Shown piece by piece: positions 18,385 through 27,523 of a DNA stretch of 64,000 bases. How positions within the stretch are numbered: the first letter of the stretch is position 1; every line of letters begins with the position of its first letter. The notes below the pieces were generated by a model, which was given only the letters and a program-made list of their open reading frames with translations, searched no databases and was not told the DNA's origin. A program made the position numbers and the translations under genes. Source of the DNA: Bacillus sp. FJAT-14578 (GTDB lineage Bacteria; Bacillota; Bacilli; Bacillales; Bacillaceae_H); the NCBI RefSeq assembly GCF_000504165.1, contig NZ_AYSE01000001.1:806001-870000 (forward strand). Direction: 5' to 3'.

Positions 18385-19344
18385 TTAATACTCCTCCCTA
18401 AAACGGCGAGAGATATATTGCGCCAATAGATTCATCAATAACGTAAAGACAAATAAGGTCATCCCTACAGCATAAATACTGTAATAAATCGTTGTTCCAT
18501 ATCCGGCATCTCCCGTTGTAACCTGCACAATATATGCGGTCATTGTTTGAATCGATTCTGTTACATCAAAGGACATCACAGGAGATGAACCGCCTGCCAC
18601 TGTTACAATCATCGTTTCACCGATAGCACGTGAAATGCCTAAAACGAATGAAGCGATAATCCCCGATAAAGCGGCAGGGAGCACAACCTTTACGGCAACC
18701 TCAAATCTTGTTGAACCTAGCGCTAAAGCTCCCTCTCTCATTGAATTAGGGACAGAGCTCATTGCATCTTCCGATAAAGAAGCAATCATTGGAATAATCA
18801 TGATCCCTACTACAATCCCCGGACTTAATGCATTGAAAATCGATAAGTCAGGAATGATTTTTTGAAGAAGCGGTGTAACGAATGTCAAGGCGAAAAAGCC
18901 ATAAACAATTGTCGGAACACCAGCAAGCACTTCTAAAATCGGCTTAATAATTCTTCTCGTGCGATCCGAAGCATATTCACTCAAGAAAATGGCTGTTGCC
19001 AGACCGATTGGGACTGCTACAATCATCGCAATACCGGCAATTAATAATGTTCCGGTAATCAGCGGCAGTACACCATAGTTTCCTTTCGCTTCAATAAACG
19101 GCAACCATTTAGTGCCTGTAATAAAATCTAAAAACGGTACACGTGAGAAAAAGGTAGCTGTTTCAAATATTAATGTAAATAAAATGCCAATAGTGGTTAA
19201 AACAGAAATAGCAGCCGTCATCAGCAGAATGGCCGGTACTGCTTTTTCAATCATCATTGCTGAACCGTTCTTTTTCTTTTTCTCTATAATCATTTCACGA
19301 ATCGAACTTTGTTTTACTTCATTTTTCATGACAGCCAATGTCAC
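18385..19344 (-). CDS. pstC: Phosphate ABC transporter permease PstC
   Basis: Membrane permease subunit of the Pst system, with six helices and the EAA-loop sequence REGALALGSTRFEVAVKVVL. An extended basic N-terminus (KKKKNG) precedes the first helix. Start candidates are GTG 19344, TTG 19338 and ATG 19329 behind AAAGGGG; the difference is only five codons. A hairpin separates it from pstS and may lower its expression relative to the binding protein. Confidence 0.95.
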   Translation of the reverse strand: MTLAVMKNEVKQSSIREMIIEKKKKNGSAMMIEKAVPAILLMTAAISVLTTIGILFTLIFETATFFSRVPFLDFITGTKWLPFIEAKGNYGVLPLITGTLLIAGIAMIVAVPIGLATAIFLSEYASDRTRRIIKPILEVLAGVPTIVYGFFALTFVTPLLQKIIPDLSIFNALSPGIVVGIMIIPMIASLSEDAMSSVPNSMREGALALGSTRFEVAVKVVLPAALSGIIASFVLGISRAIGETMIVTVAGGSSPVMSFDVTESIQTMTAYIVQVTTGDAGYGTTIYYSIYAVGMTLFVFTLLMNLLAQYISRRFREEY

Positions 19345-19364
19345 AAACCCCTTTCATTGCATGG

Positions 19365-19400
19365 AAAGATGAGAAGCTGAGCCAATAGCTTCTCATCTTT
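19365..19400 (-). terminator. Hairpin between pstS and pstC (probable attenuator)
   Basis: Perfect 14-bp stem with an eight-base loop inside the pst operon. Only three T follow on the minus strand, so partial termination or 3'-end protection of pstS mRNA is more likely than full stop. Confidence 0.65.
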
Positions 19401-19414
19401 TTAATTTAGGAAAA

Positions 19415-20398
19415 TTACTTAATGCCTTCAAGTGTTTTTAATTGTTCATCATATTTTTCTTGTGGAAGGCTTACATAGCCAACTTCTTCAGCTAGAGGGC
19501 CGCCTTCTTCAAGAACGAATTTGATGAAATCACGCACTTGCTCTTTTTCTTTAAGAGCAGCTGTATTTACATAAGTAAATAACGGACGAGATAATGGTGC
19601 ATATTCACCAGATTCAATTGTATCGTTATTCGGCTCAACAGGACCGTTGCCGCCGTCAACTGGAACTACTTTTAATTTATCTTTATTTTCAGCATAATAT
19701 GCATAGCCAAAGTAACCGATAGCGTTTTTATCGCCAGATACACCTTGTACTAATACGTTGTCATCTTCAGAAAGCTGAGCAGACTCGGCAATTGGTTGTT
19801 CATCTAAAATTACTTCATCGAAATAATCATAAGTGCCTGAGTCATGACCTGGAGAGAAAAATTTGATTTCTTCTTCTGGCCATCCTTCACGGATATCAGA
19901 CCATTTTTTAGTTTTGCCGTCTTCAACCCACATTTTCTTTAATTCATCAACCGTTAAATGATCCACCCAGTCGTTTTCTTTATTTACTACTACTGATAAA
20001 CCGTCATATGCTAATTGGAACTCTTGGAATTCAATACCGCCATCTGCTGCCGCTTGTTTCTCTTCATCTTTGATTGGTCGAGACGCGTTTGAGAAGTCAG
20101 TTTCGCCTTTCGTGAACTTCTCAAAACCACCACCAGTACCTGATTGGCCTACGGATACTTTCACGCCAGGTTGTGTACCCATATATTCTTCAGAAGCTGC
20201 TTCCATGATTGGGAATACAGTTGAAGATCCATCCAGTGCGATATCGCCTTCAAGCTGTTTGTTTTCTTCACCAGCATTTTGTTGTTCATTAGTTTCTTCG
20301 TTAGCTCCGTTTGCGCCTTCTGATTGCCCACATGCAGTTGCGAAAGCCAATAATGAACCGACCATGATTGATAGTGCTAAAAACTTAAAGCTTTTCAT
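19415..20398 (-). CDS. pstS: Phosphate-binding lipoprotein PstS
   Basis: High-affinity phosphate-binding protein, lipid-anchored at residue 23 (hydrophobic signal ending AFATAC). A low-complexity Asn/Glu linker follows, then the two-lobed binding domain with the phosphate contacts DGSSTVFP and GQSGTGGGF. At 327 residues it has the usual length. It is the first gene of pstSCAB-phoU and sits directly behind four Pho boxes. Confidence 0.97.
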   Translation of the reverse strand: MKSFKFLALSIMVGSLLAFATACGQSEGANGANEETNEQQNAGEENKQLEGDIALDGSSTVFPIMEAASEEYMGTQPGVKVSVGQSGTGGGFEKFTKGETDFSNASRPIKDEEKQAAADGGIEFQEFQLAYDGLSVVVNKENDWVDHLTVDELKKMWVEDGKTKKWSDIREGWPEEEIKFFSPGHDSGTYDYFDEVILDEQPIAESAQLSEDDNVLVQGVSGDKNAIGYFGYAYYAENKDKLKVVPVDGGNGPVEPNNDTIESGEYAPLSRPLFTYVNTAALKEKEQVRDFIKFVLEEGGPLAEEVGYVSLPQEKYDEQLKTLEGIK

Positions 20399-20445
20399 TC
20401 CTTAATTCCTCCTACGACATATCGTTGTTTTGTCCTACGTGTAAT

Positions 20446-20499
20446 AGAATAACTCTCAACTATTAACGAAGTTTTAATGATATGTAAAGGTTTTGTAAA
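20446..20499 (-). promoter_or_regulatory. PhoP-dependent pstS promoter with four Pho boxes
   Basis: In sense orientation the hexamers TTTACA, TTTACA, TTAAAA and TTAATA occur with exactly 5 bases between each (20494-20499, 20483-20488, 20472-20477, 20461-20466). This is the 11-bp-spaced TT(A/T/C)ACA repeat array bound by PhoP in B. subtilis. A -10-like TATTCT (20446-20451) follows 9 bases later with no -35, as expected for an activated promoter. The remaining gap to 20695 is AT-rich with nothing else recognised. Confidence 0.85.
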
Positions 20500-20695
20500 T
20501 AAGAAAAAAGAGCGTATAATTTTTTTCTTATTGAACATTTTGTGAATAAATAAAATATCCATTTTACATATCTTCCTCCTTTAGTATGCACCATCTTTAT
20601 TTTTCAATAATCTAGATGGTCATTTTATTCACTTTTCATCTGGACAAAAGCGTAAGGAATATTTCTTTCGAATCAATCTGTTTAAAAACGAAAAA

Positions 20696-20730
20696 AACCG
20701 CCTCTCCCGCAAAACAGGGGAAAGACGGTT
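20696..20730 (-). terminator. Terminator after pbpA
   Basis: GC-rich stem (aaccg...cggtt, 13 bp with two mismatches) followed on the minus strand by T7. It lies 10 bases after the pbpA stop. Confidence 0.85.
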
Positions 20731-20740
20731 CAAAATCCTT

Positions 20741-22891
20741 CTATTCATTTTCATTTTGTTCATCACTTTGTGATTCTTCATTATCATTGTTCTCTATGCT
20801 GTCTGTTTGCTCTTCCGCTATCTCTTGCTTTTTAAGCTCAAAATAGGCATCAAGCGCTTTTCGGCCAACTGTTTTACTCATAGGATGACCGGCGCTGTCA
20901 TCCCATGGAGTAACGACAGCGAACGCTACCTCTGGATTATCATGAGGTGCATAGCCTACAAACGTAGCATTGATGGTCGGAATAAGCTTCTGTCCTTTTT
21001 TGCGTTTCGGTCCATCGTAAAAGGCTTCGGCTGTACCTGATTTACCGGCAGGCTTGTATGGCGCGCTGCCAAAATAGGCATAACCGGTTCCTCCAGGAGA
21101 CTGCGTCACTTGACGGAAGCCTTCTTGGACAACTTTTATATATTGATCTTTCATCGTAATTCGATTTAGAATGGTCGGTTCAAAAGAGTAAAGAACGTTT
21201 GGTTCGTCGTCTTCACTAACAGCAGGGTCACGTATTTCTTTGACAATTTGAGGCTTCATCCGATAACCGCCGTTTGCGATTGTTGATACATACTGGACAA
21301 GCTGTAAAGGTGTGTACGTGTCATACTGTCCAATGGATAAGTCTAAGAGTAAGCCCGGTGTATAATTCGTTCCCTTAAAGCCTGCCATTTCATTCGGAAG
21401 ATCGATGCCAGTTTTAACTCCCAAACCAAATTGGCTGTAATAAGAACGCATCGTTTCAAAATGCTCCGGTTTGATGCCGCCGAGCGTCATATTATGATAG
21501 TACTGAAGTCCCGCTAGGCTCATGACTGTTTTGAACATATAGACGTTAGAAGATTGCTTTAAAGCTGTTTGGACACCAATACTACCCATATTTTTCCATG
21601 ATTTTTTCTCTTTTACTGTTCCTGCAAATTTTAACGGAGAATCATGAAAGATCGTTCCAGTATTGATAGCTCCCGAATCAAGCCCCGCTAAAATGGTCGC
21701 TCCTTTGACGACAGATCCCATCGTGTAAGAGGTTGTCATATTGCCTAACGCAAAGTCTTTAATTTCCACTTTCCCTTGATCGTTCACCGTATATTGTTTA
21801 CCGGCCATCGTTAAGATTTCTCCCGTACGCGGGTCCATCATTACGATAAAACCTCGGTCTAACAAGCCAGAACCAGCTTTTCGTTTTGTCGCTAACAATT
21901 CTTCTGTAAGGATTTTTTCTACTTCTGTTTGTAAAGCCATGTCGATGGTTAGGACAAGATCTCTTCCTTGCTGTCCTTCAGACACAACTTCCGTTTCCAA
22001 TAAATTTCCAGATTTATCTGTTATATTTTTCACTTTTGCTTTTTCGCCGCTTAAAATGTCTTCATATTGGGCTTCGATATAGCTTTTTCCAACCCGGTCA
22101 TTACGACTGTAATCTCTTGCCAAGAAATAGTCAAGCTGCTCGCGCGGCAAACCTTCGTTGGAGGAAGAGATGTTTCCAAGCATGGATTTTAGAGTATCCC
22201 CGTAAACATAATTCCGATCCCAATATGTTGTTGTATCCACACCTGGAAGGGCTTCTAAATGCTCGCTTATTTTGGCATATTCTTCATCTGTTACTTTTTC
22301 GTTTTCACTTTTAATATTTTGAGGAGTAAGAGCATATCCGCCATCCATTTCACGTTTAATGGCAAGCACTTCTTTTTCCGCCTCGGAAATCTCCTTCAAC
22401 TCCCCTTCCGTAATGCGTTCAAGTTGAAGAGTATAAAGGTCTTTATCCGTAAGCTCCTCGTTTTTTAATTTTTCCAATTCATCCGTACGAATCTTTTTTT
22501 TCGCTTCTTCTGGATGTGTTAGCATCCAGTAGTCTTTTAAATCACGTTCTGTCACTTTTTCCGTTTCTTTATCGATGAATTTTGCAAGCTGACGGGCCAC
22601 CTCCAGCCTCTCTTCTTGTGTGGTCCCTTGAAAACGCGTATACGTAATTGCATTTAAAGGAGTATTATCCACGACAACTCGATTGTAACGGTCATAGATT
22701 TTCCCGCGTGGTACAGGAGCATTGACTGTCACGTTTTCAGTTTCGGCGACTTGCCTTTGATAGTTTTCTCCATAAACAATTTGCACAAGACCCAATCGTA
22801 AAATTAAAGTTGAAAATAAAATAAAGACAATAAAAAATACAAGGTTCAACCTAAGAGGTACATGTGTTTTTTTCTTTCTCTTCTTTTTCAT
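20741..22891 (-). CDS. pbpA: Penicillin-binding protein 2A (transpeptidase)
   Basis: Class B penicillin-binding protein that cross-links peptidoglycan, in B. subtilis during rod elongation and spore outgrowth. A very basic cytoplasmic tail (KKKRKKK) and one membrane anchor (about residues 16-36) precede the dimerisation domain beginning PVPRGKIYDRYNRVV. The transpeptidase motifs are SVVK (about 392), SSN and KSGTA. Length (716) equals B. subtilis PbpA, and the gene lies upstream of pst and beside yqgE/sodA as in that species. Its acidic C-tail (ENNDNEESQSDEQNENE) is unstructured. Confidence 0.93.
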   Translation of the reverse strand: MKKKRKKKTHVPLRLNLVFFIVFILFSTLILRLGLVQIVYGENYQRQVAETENVTVNAPVPRGKIYDRYNRVVVDNTPLNAITYTRFQGTTQEERLEVARQLAKFIDKETEKVTERDLKDYWMLTHPEEAKKKIRTDELEKLKNEELTDKDLYTLQLERITEGELKEISEAEKEVLAIKREMDGGYALTPQNIKSENEKVTDEEYAKISEHLEALPGVDTTTYWDRNYVYGDTLKSMLGNISSSNEGLPREQLDYFLARDYSRNDRVGKSYIEAQYEDILSGEKAKVKNITDKSGNLLETEVVSEGQQGRDLVLTIDMALQTEVEKILTEELLATKRKAGSGLLDRGFIVMMDPRTGEILTMAGKQYTVNDQGKVEIKDFALGNMTTSYTMGSVVKGATILAGLDSGAINTGTIFHDSPLKFAGTVKEKKSWKNMGSIGVQTALKQSSNVYMFKTVMSLAGLQYYHNMTLGGIKPEHFETMRSYYSQFGLGVKTGIDLPNEMAGFKGTNYTPGLLLDLSIGQYDTYTPLQLVQYVSTIANGGYRMKPQIVKEIRDPAVSEDDEPNVLYSFEPTILNRITMKDQYIKVVQEGFRQVTQSPGGTGYAYFGSAPYKPAGKSGTAEAFYDGPKRKKGQKLIPTINATFVGYAPHDNPEVAFAVVTPWDDSAGHPMSKTVGRKALDAYFELKKQEIAEEQTDSIENNDNEESQSDEQNENE

Positions 22892-22943
22892 TGAGACACA
22901 CCTTCAGTATATGTGAAATATATTTGATAATAAGTAAATATGA

Positions 22944-22983
22944 AATAAGAAATAGACACCCAGCAAGGTGTCTATTTCTTATT
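22944..22983. terminator. Hairpin between pbpA and yqgE
   Basis: Perfect 17-bp stem with a six-base loop (cagcaa). Neither side has a long T run, but position and strength fit a terminator for the MFS gene. Confidence 0.7.
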
Positions 22984-23076
22984 AGTTCTTATTTTAAAAG
23001 AAATCGCAAAAAATTTCTATAGTAAAAAATGTTTATCCGGTTAATCAGCATTGACTTTCATTCGTCAAGGAGCATT

Positions 23077-24366
23077 CTATGCGGGCGATTCACCGTCTCC
23101 TTCATTTAGCATCGGCTGAGTGACAGGTTCACTGGCAGATTCCGTACGCTCTTTCGGTTGAACTTTGACATGTTTCACGAACCAATAAATGAAAGTGTGC
23201 CCAGAACCAATAAGGGCCAGCAAAACAGGCACGCTTTGTTTTTCGTTAAAAAAGCTAACCGCTCCAATAAATAAAAGAACGGATACGATTCTCCCTGCGT
23301 TGAGGAACAACTCCCTCACCACGATATACTCGACCCTTGTTTCTTTTATATCCTTCACTTGTCCAATTACATCATATGTAATGGACATGTACGGCACAAG
23401 AAGGAGCGGGTAAGCAACCGCAATGATAATAGCATACATGATCAGTTTTGCATATGACAAACCAAATATGATAAGTGTCACAGAAAAGTAGAGCAGCAAT
23501 CCCCCAATTAAAATCGACTTCAATCTTTGATGTTTTTTTATAAAACGGGATACGACATAATAACAAACAAATGCTACGGCAGAATTAACCAATCCAAACG
23601 TCCCCAAGGCCAGTTCACTGCCGGTTGTAATGAATACGAGAACCGATATAACGAAAATAAACGTTCCCTCTCGCAATCCCTGAAAAAAATGGGCTTTTAA
23701 AACGAGATTCCAATTTTTATTCGTTTTCCGTTCCGCCAACACTTGTCTAAATAAATACTGCCCTTCTGCCGCCCTTCTTTTTAAAAACAGGCTCAACAGA
23801 ACCGCACTTGAAAACAATGCGAGCGAAATGGTAAAGACGATTTTATAGCCGACAAAGCGATAAAAAGTGGAAATGATAAATCCGGCTGCAATGGGACCAA
23901 TCATTCCTGCCAAAGAGTTTAGGATTCCTAAAAACCCGTTAAAAAAATCACGTGTTTCGGGTTCTGTAATCTCAAAAGTAAGGACATTAAATCCGAGCCA
24001 ATAAAAACCATATCCTACTCCTAACAGTCCTCCCAGCAGCAATAAGAATTGAGAAGCATCCGTACCAATGTAAAGGACTGTTATGTAAAAGGCGGCTAAA
24101 AAGGAAACTCCAAGTCTTAACACAATGACCCTGTCAATTTTTTTGGCAAGTTTCCCGGCCAAAATAAATGTTAAGGGCTGCAATATGACAATGGCTAAAT
24201 TATACAAGGCAATATCTACAAAATCCCCTGATTGTTTCCATAAATAGATATTGACGAAGGTATTGGACATCGCTATTGCCAGAGCATACAATCCTCCAAT
24301 TAACAAAAGCAAAATCAGCTCTTTATTTACTTCTACATCACCAACTATTTTTTTCATAAAAGCCAT
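23077..24366 (-). CDS. yqgE: MFS transporter (YqgE-like)
   Basis: A 429-residue major-facilitator protein with about 12 membrane helices and a short basic loop KLAKKIDR after helix 2. The substrate is unknown. The start at 24366 follows AAAGGGAG by 7 bases; the in-frame sequence before it looks non-coding. It lies between sodA and pbpA, the position of yqgE in B. subtilis, which supports the symbol. The acidic C-terminal tail is cytoplasmic. Confidence 0.8.
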   Translation of the reverse strand: MAFMKKIVGDVEVNKELILLLLIGGLYALAIAMSNTFVNIYLWKQSGDFVDIALYNLAIVILQPLTFILAGKLAKKIDRVIVLRLGVSFLAAFYITVLYIGTDASQFLLLLGGLLGVGYGFYWLGFNVLTFEITEPETRDFFNGFLGILNSLAGMIGPIAAGFIISTFYRFVGYKIVFTISLALFSSAVLLSLFLKRRAAEGQYLFRQVLAERKTNKNWNLVLKAHFFQGLREGTFIFVISVLVFITTGSELALGTFGLVNSAVAFVCYYVVSRFIKKHQRLKSILIGGLLLYFSVTLIIFGLSYAKLIMYAIIIAVAYPLLLVPYMSITYDVIGQVKDIKETRVEYIVVRELFLNAGRIVSVLLFIGAVSFFNEKQSVPVLLALIGSGHTFIYWFVKHVKVQPKERTESASEPVTQPMLNEGDGESPA

Positions 24367-24488
24367 GCAAAAACTCCCTTTCTTTCTTATGAAATAGTGT
24401 GTCAAATTTGAAGGGAGTTATTCTAAATTCTGAGAATGACCTAATAAGGGTAAAAAACAACCCAAAATATCATTTCTAATATTACAAA

Positions 24489-24514
24489 AAGCCGAGGAAA
24501 AATTTCCCCGGCTT
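24489..24514 (-). terminator. Terminator after sodA
   Basis: Stem aagccg/cggctt extended inward, followed on the minus strand by T5, 14 bases after the sodA stop. Confidence 0.8.
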
Positions 24515-24527
24515 CTAAAAATCAAAA

Positions 24528-25136
24528 TTATTTTGCAGCAGCGTATAATTTTGATACTTCGTCCCAGTTTACCACATTCCAGAATGCTGAAACGTAGTCA
24601 GGACGACGATTTTGATAGTTTAAGTAGTAAGCGTGCTCCCAAACATCCAAGCCTAGGATCGGCGTTTTACCTTCCATTACAGGGCTGTCTTGGTTTGGAG
24701 TGCTTGTTACTTCTAATTCGCCATTATTCACGACTAACCAAGCCCAACCTGAGCCGAATCGAGTTGCCGCTGCTTTAGCGAATTCTTCTTTAAATTTATC
24801 ATAGCTGCCAAATTTGCTGCTGATTGCATCAGCTAATTCTCCTGTTGGCTCACCGCCGCCATTTGGAGAAAGAAGCGTCCAGAATAAAGAGTGGTTCGCA
24901 TGGCCGCCCCCATTGTTGCGAACTGCTGTGCGAATGTCTTCAGGCAGAGCGTCTAAGTTTGCAATTAGCTCTTCGACACTTTTACCAGCTAAATCAGCTT
25001 TTCCTTCTACTGCTGCATTTAAGTTGGTTACATATGTGTTGTGATGTTTCGTATGGTGGATGTTCATCGTTTCTTTGTCGATATGCGGCTCAAGAGCGTC
25101 GTAAGCGTAAGGTAATTGCGGTAATTCGTATGCCAT
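24528..25136 (-). CDS. sodA: Manganese superoxide dismutase
   Basis: Converts superoxide to hydrogen peroxide and oxygen in the cytoplasm. The 202-residue protein shows the metal ligands in MNIHHTKHH (His27), in [13 protein letters not shown], and in [18 protein letters not shown] (Asp and His). GGGHANH with the later active-site pattern fits Mn over Fe forms. The ATG follows AGGGAGG. The upstream gap holds the promoter and the terminator of pit. Confidence 0.97.
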   Translation of the reverse strand: MAYELPQLPYAYDALEPHIDKETMNIHHTKHHNTYVTNLNAAVEGKADLAGKSVEELIANLDALPEDIRTAVRNNGGGHANHSLFWTLLSPNGGGEPTGELADAISSKFGSYDKFKEEFAKAAATRFGSGWAWLVVNNGELEVTSTPNQDSPVMEGKTPILGLDVWEHAYYLNYQNRRPDYVSAFWNVVNWDEVSKLYAAAK

Positions 25137-25316
25137 AAAAAATTCCTCCCTTTAAATATGTAAAAGTGGACGATAAATTGTCCTTTATCGTTAGATTAGC
25201 AAATTTACCCTTTTGTTTCAATCATTATGCTCAATAACATAGTGAATTTTGCAACATTGTTTATATTTACCCTTTATTAGTCTTTTTACTCTTCTAACTT
25301 AAAAAAGTTCAAAAAA

Positions 25317-25352
25317 ACGGAAGGCTATTTCTAATGAATAGAGCCTTCCGTT
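25317..25352 (-). terminator. Terminator after pit
   Basis: Stem aacggaaggct/agccttccgtt followed on the minus strand by T7. Confidence 0.88.
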
Positions 25353-25369
25353 CCTATACATGATATCGA

Positions 25370-26368
25370 TTAGAAGAAAAGATTTAAAACTTGATATGCA
25401 ATCCCTGCGATGAGAGCTGAAATAGGAAGCGTAATGATCCATGTCATCACAATACGCTGAGCGACTCCCCATTTAACCCCTTTTACACGCTGAGCAGAAC
25501 CTACCCCCATAATGGCAGAAGAAATAACGTGTGTTGTACTGACAGGAAGATGAAGCATTGTCGCCCCAAAGATAACCATAGCAGAAGAAAGGTCGGCAGC
25601 GGCCCCATTGACCGGACGAATCTTCATGATTTTTCCGCCTACCGTTTTAATAATCTTCCAGCCTCCTACAGATGTACCGATTCCCATAGCTACCGCTGCA
25701 GAAATACGTACCCACATCGGGATGTCTGTCGATGTTTGAAAGTCGCCTGCAATAAGAGCCATTGTAATGATTCCCATTGCTTTTTGGGCATCGTTCGTGC
25801 CATGGGTATACGACTGCAAGGCAGCAGTAGCAATTTGCATGGTCCGAAATCCTTTATTCGTTTTAGACAAGTTAAAGTTTTTAAAAACGAAACCAAAAAT
25901 ACTCATCACAATAAATCCGACTGCCAAAGCTAAAAACGGAGAAATAACCAATGATTGCAGAATCTTCATGAAGCCCTGGTAGTTTAAAATACCTAAACCT
26001 GCCGCTGAAATGGCCGCCCCCGCGATTGAACCAATCAGCGCATGGGATGAGCTACTTGGAATTCCGTAGTACCAAGTGATCAAGTTCCAGGCAATCGCCG
26101 CAATCAGCGCGGCTAAGATGACGACAGAACCGTTCTCTAATGCAAATGGGTCGACAATGTCTTTTGTAATGGTTTTGGCTACCCCGGTAAAGGTTAAAGC
26201 CCCTATAAAGTTCATGGATGCCGCTAGTATGATTGCTGTGCGCGGTGTTAAAGCCTTTGTCGAAACAGACGTAGCAATCGCATTCGCCGTATCATGGAAT
26301 CCATTGATAAAATCAAATGCTAAGGCAAAGATGACAACTAAAATGGTTAAAATTAATACTGTATCCAT
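25370..26368 (-). CDS. pit: Low-affinity inorganic phosphate transporter, Pit family
   Basis: Imports phosphate, probably as a metal-phosphate complex with protons. About ten membrane helices; both halves carry the PiT signature, FDFINGFHDTANAIATSV at the start and HGTNDAQKAMGIITMA in the middle. The 332-residue length is usual for Gram-positive Pit. It is co-transcribed behind the DUF47 gene (13-base gap, AAGGAG 9 bases before the ATG), the standard bacterial pairing. Confidence 0.95.
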   Translation of the reverse strand: MDTVLILTILVVIFALAFDFINGFHDTANAIATSVSTKALTPRTAIILAASMNFIGALTFTGVAKTITKDIVDPFALENGSVVILAALIAAIAWNLITWYYGIPSSSSHALIGSIAGAAISAAGLGILNYQGFMKILQSLVISPFLALAVGFIVMSIFGFVFKNFNLSKTNKGFRTMQIATAALQSYTHGTNDAQKAMGIITMALIAGDFQTSTDIPMWVRISAAVAMGIGTSVGGWKIIKTVGGKIMKIRPVNGAAADLSSAMVIFGATMLHLPVSTTHVISSAIMGVGSAQRVKGVKWGVAQRIVMTWIITLPISALIAGIAYQVLNLFF

Positions 26369-26381
26369 AGCCAGCTACTCC

Positions 26382-27002
26382 TTACGCGTTACGCATGATG
26401 ATGGTTTCAAGAGTGTTGGCTACATCTTCACAGCTATCTGCGATTCCTTCCAACATTTCATATAGCTCTTTTACTTGAATGATTTTAATTGGATCTTTTT
26501 CAACTACAAATAAATTTTTGATAGATGTTCTTAACAATTCATCACATCTTGATTCGAAGTCTTTAATTTGAATCGCGTGCGGACGAATATCAAGCAGTCT
26601 TTTACTCGCCAACAAATCAATGGCTTTCGCAATTTCAATCGAGCTTTGGTGAATATGGGCAAAAAACTTTATCATATATTCATCTATATCTGTAATTGAA
26701 TACATTTCTAAACGAGCCACCCATTGTTCCAACCCATCAAGTACATCATCCATCTTCATCGCAAGCTGTAAAATATCTTCACGTTCAATCGGCGTGATGA
26801 ATGTTTTATTGAGCGCAACGATTAATTCATGAATATATGTATCGCCTTTTGTTTCGTATTCTTTCATCACACCCGAAAATTCTTTTAAATCACTTGCGTT
26901 GTTAATTTTGTAATCCATAAAAAATTGTGATGATTCCTTTAAATTCGCTGAAATCTTTGAAAGCATTTCGAAGAATACATCTTTTTTCGGTGAAAAAATC
27001 AT
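26382..27002 (-). CDS. DUF47 PhoU-like partner of Pit
   Basis: A 206-residue all-helical cytoplasmic protein of the DUF47 (TIGR00153) family, distantly related to PhoU; it contains ETKGDTYIHEL and KMDDVLDGLEQWVARLEM. DUF47 genes nearly always precede pit and are thought to modulate its activity. GGGGG precedes the ATG at 27002. A sigma-A-type promoter and inverted Pho boxes lie just upstream. Confidence 0.92.
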   Translation of the reverse strand: MIFSPKKDVFFEMLSKISANLKESSQFFMDYKINNASDLKEFSGVMKEYETKGDTYIHELIVALNKTFITPIEREDILQLAMKMDDVLDGLEQWVARLEMYSITDIDEYMIKFFAHIHQSSIEIAKAIDLLASKRLLDIRPHAIQIKDFESRCDELLRTSIKNLFVVEKDPIKIIQVKELYEMLEGIADSCEDVANTLETIIMRNA

Positions 27003-27052
27003 AAATGGAAACCCCCAAATTTATTTATACTGGTGAAAAAGCCAACGGTCAT

Positions 27053-27112
27053 ATTTTAGCATCTTTTGTCGAATTTACAATAAGTTTATATAATATTTAC
27101 AATTTCTTAACA
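27053..27112 (-). promoter_or_regulatory. pit promoter overlapped by inverted Pho boxes
   Basis: On the minus strand TTGTAA (27075-27080), a 16-base spacer and extended TGC-TAAAAT (27053-27058) make a sigma-A promoter for DUF47-pit. On the plus strand four hexamers TTTACA, TTTATA, TTTACA and TTAACA (27074-27079, 27085-27090, 27096-27101, 27107-27112) have exact 5-base spacers, i.e. a PhoP array facing away from pit and covering its -35. This suggests repression by PhoP during phosphate starvation, which is inference. Confidence 0.7.
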
Positions 27113-27193
27113 TTAAACAAAATTGCACTACACTCTATTTTAGTATGTGAAATTTTTCATGATATTAACAAAAAATCATTTCACAACAAAAAA

Positions 27194-27215
27194 AGCCTCC
27201 TAAAGATAGGAGACT
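27194..27215 (-). terminator. Terminator of the tRNA operon
   Basis: Eight-base-pair stem agcctcct/aggagact (one G-T pair) followed on the minus strand by T7, 15 bases beyond tRNA-Ser. Confidence 0.85.
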
Positions 27216-27230
27216 TAACATTTGTATGTA

Positions 27231-27323
27231 TGGCGGAGGAAGAGGGATTCGAACCCCCGCGGGCTGTTACACCCCTGTCGGTTTTCAAGACCGATCCCTT
27301 CAGCCGGACTTGGGTATTCCTCC
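27231..27323 (-). tRNA. tRNA-Ser (UGA)
   Basis: Ninety-three bases including encoded CCA, with the long variable arm of class II tRNAs. The anticodon loop CTTGAAA gives anticodon TGA. Acceptor GGAGGAA pairs with TTCCTCC. Confidence 0.95.
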
Positions 27324-27356
27324 GTATTAAATAAGCTTTGTTCCAATTTCCATTAC

Positions 27357-27433
27357 TGGTGGACCCTGCAGGACTCGAACCTGCGACCGGACGGTTATGA
27401 GCCGTCTGCTCTAACCAGCTGAGCTAAGGGTCC
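27357..27433 (-). tRNA. tRNA with CAU anticodon, probably tRNA-Ile2 (lysidine type)
   Basis: Seventy-seven bases with encoded CCA; anticodon loop CTCATAA. The acceptor GGACCCT/AGGGTCC and overall sequence resemble the GGACC-type tRNA-Ile2 of Bacillus and Mycoplasma, not the GGCGG elongator Met tRNA further right. TilS would convert C34 to lysidine so that it reads AUA. Confidence 0.85.
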
Positions 27434-27436
27434 AAA

Positions 27437-27511
27437 TGGCTCCACAGGTAGGACTCGAACCTACGACCAATCGGTTAACAGCCGATTGCTCTACCACTGA
27501 GCTACTGTGGA
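27437..27511 (-). tRNA. tRNA-Asn (GUU), copy 1
   Basis: Seventy-five bases with encoded CCA, anticodon loop CTGTTAA, acceptor TCCACAG/CTGTGGA. Nearly identical to the second copy at 27601. Confidence 0.95.
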
Positions 27512-27523
27512 ATAAAAATATAA

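Noticed and set aside
27181..27230. Short direct-repeat-like sequences as a CRISPR array
   Set aside because: No regularly spaced repeats of 25-37 bases occur here or anywhere in the window.
27005..27422. Plus-strand frames across the tRNA cluster with the motif RDSNPRG
   Set aside because: These are the well-known false proteins read from antisense tRNA sequence.
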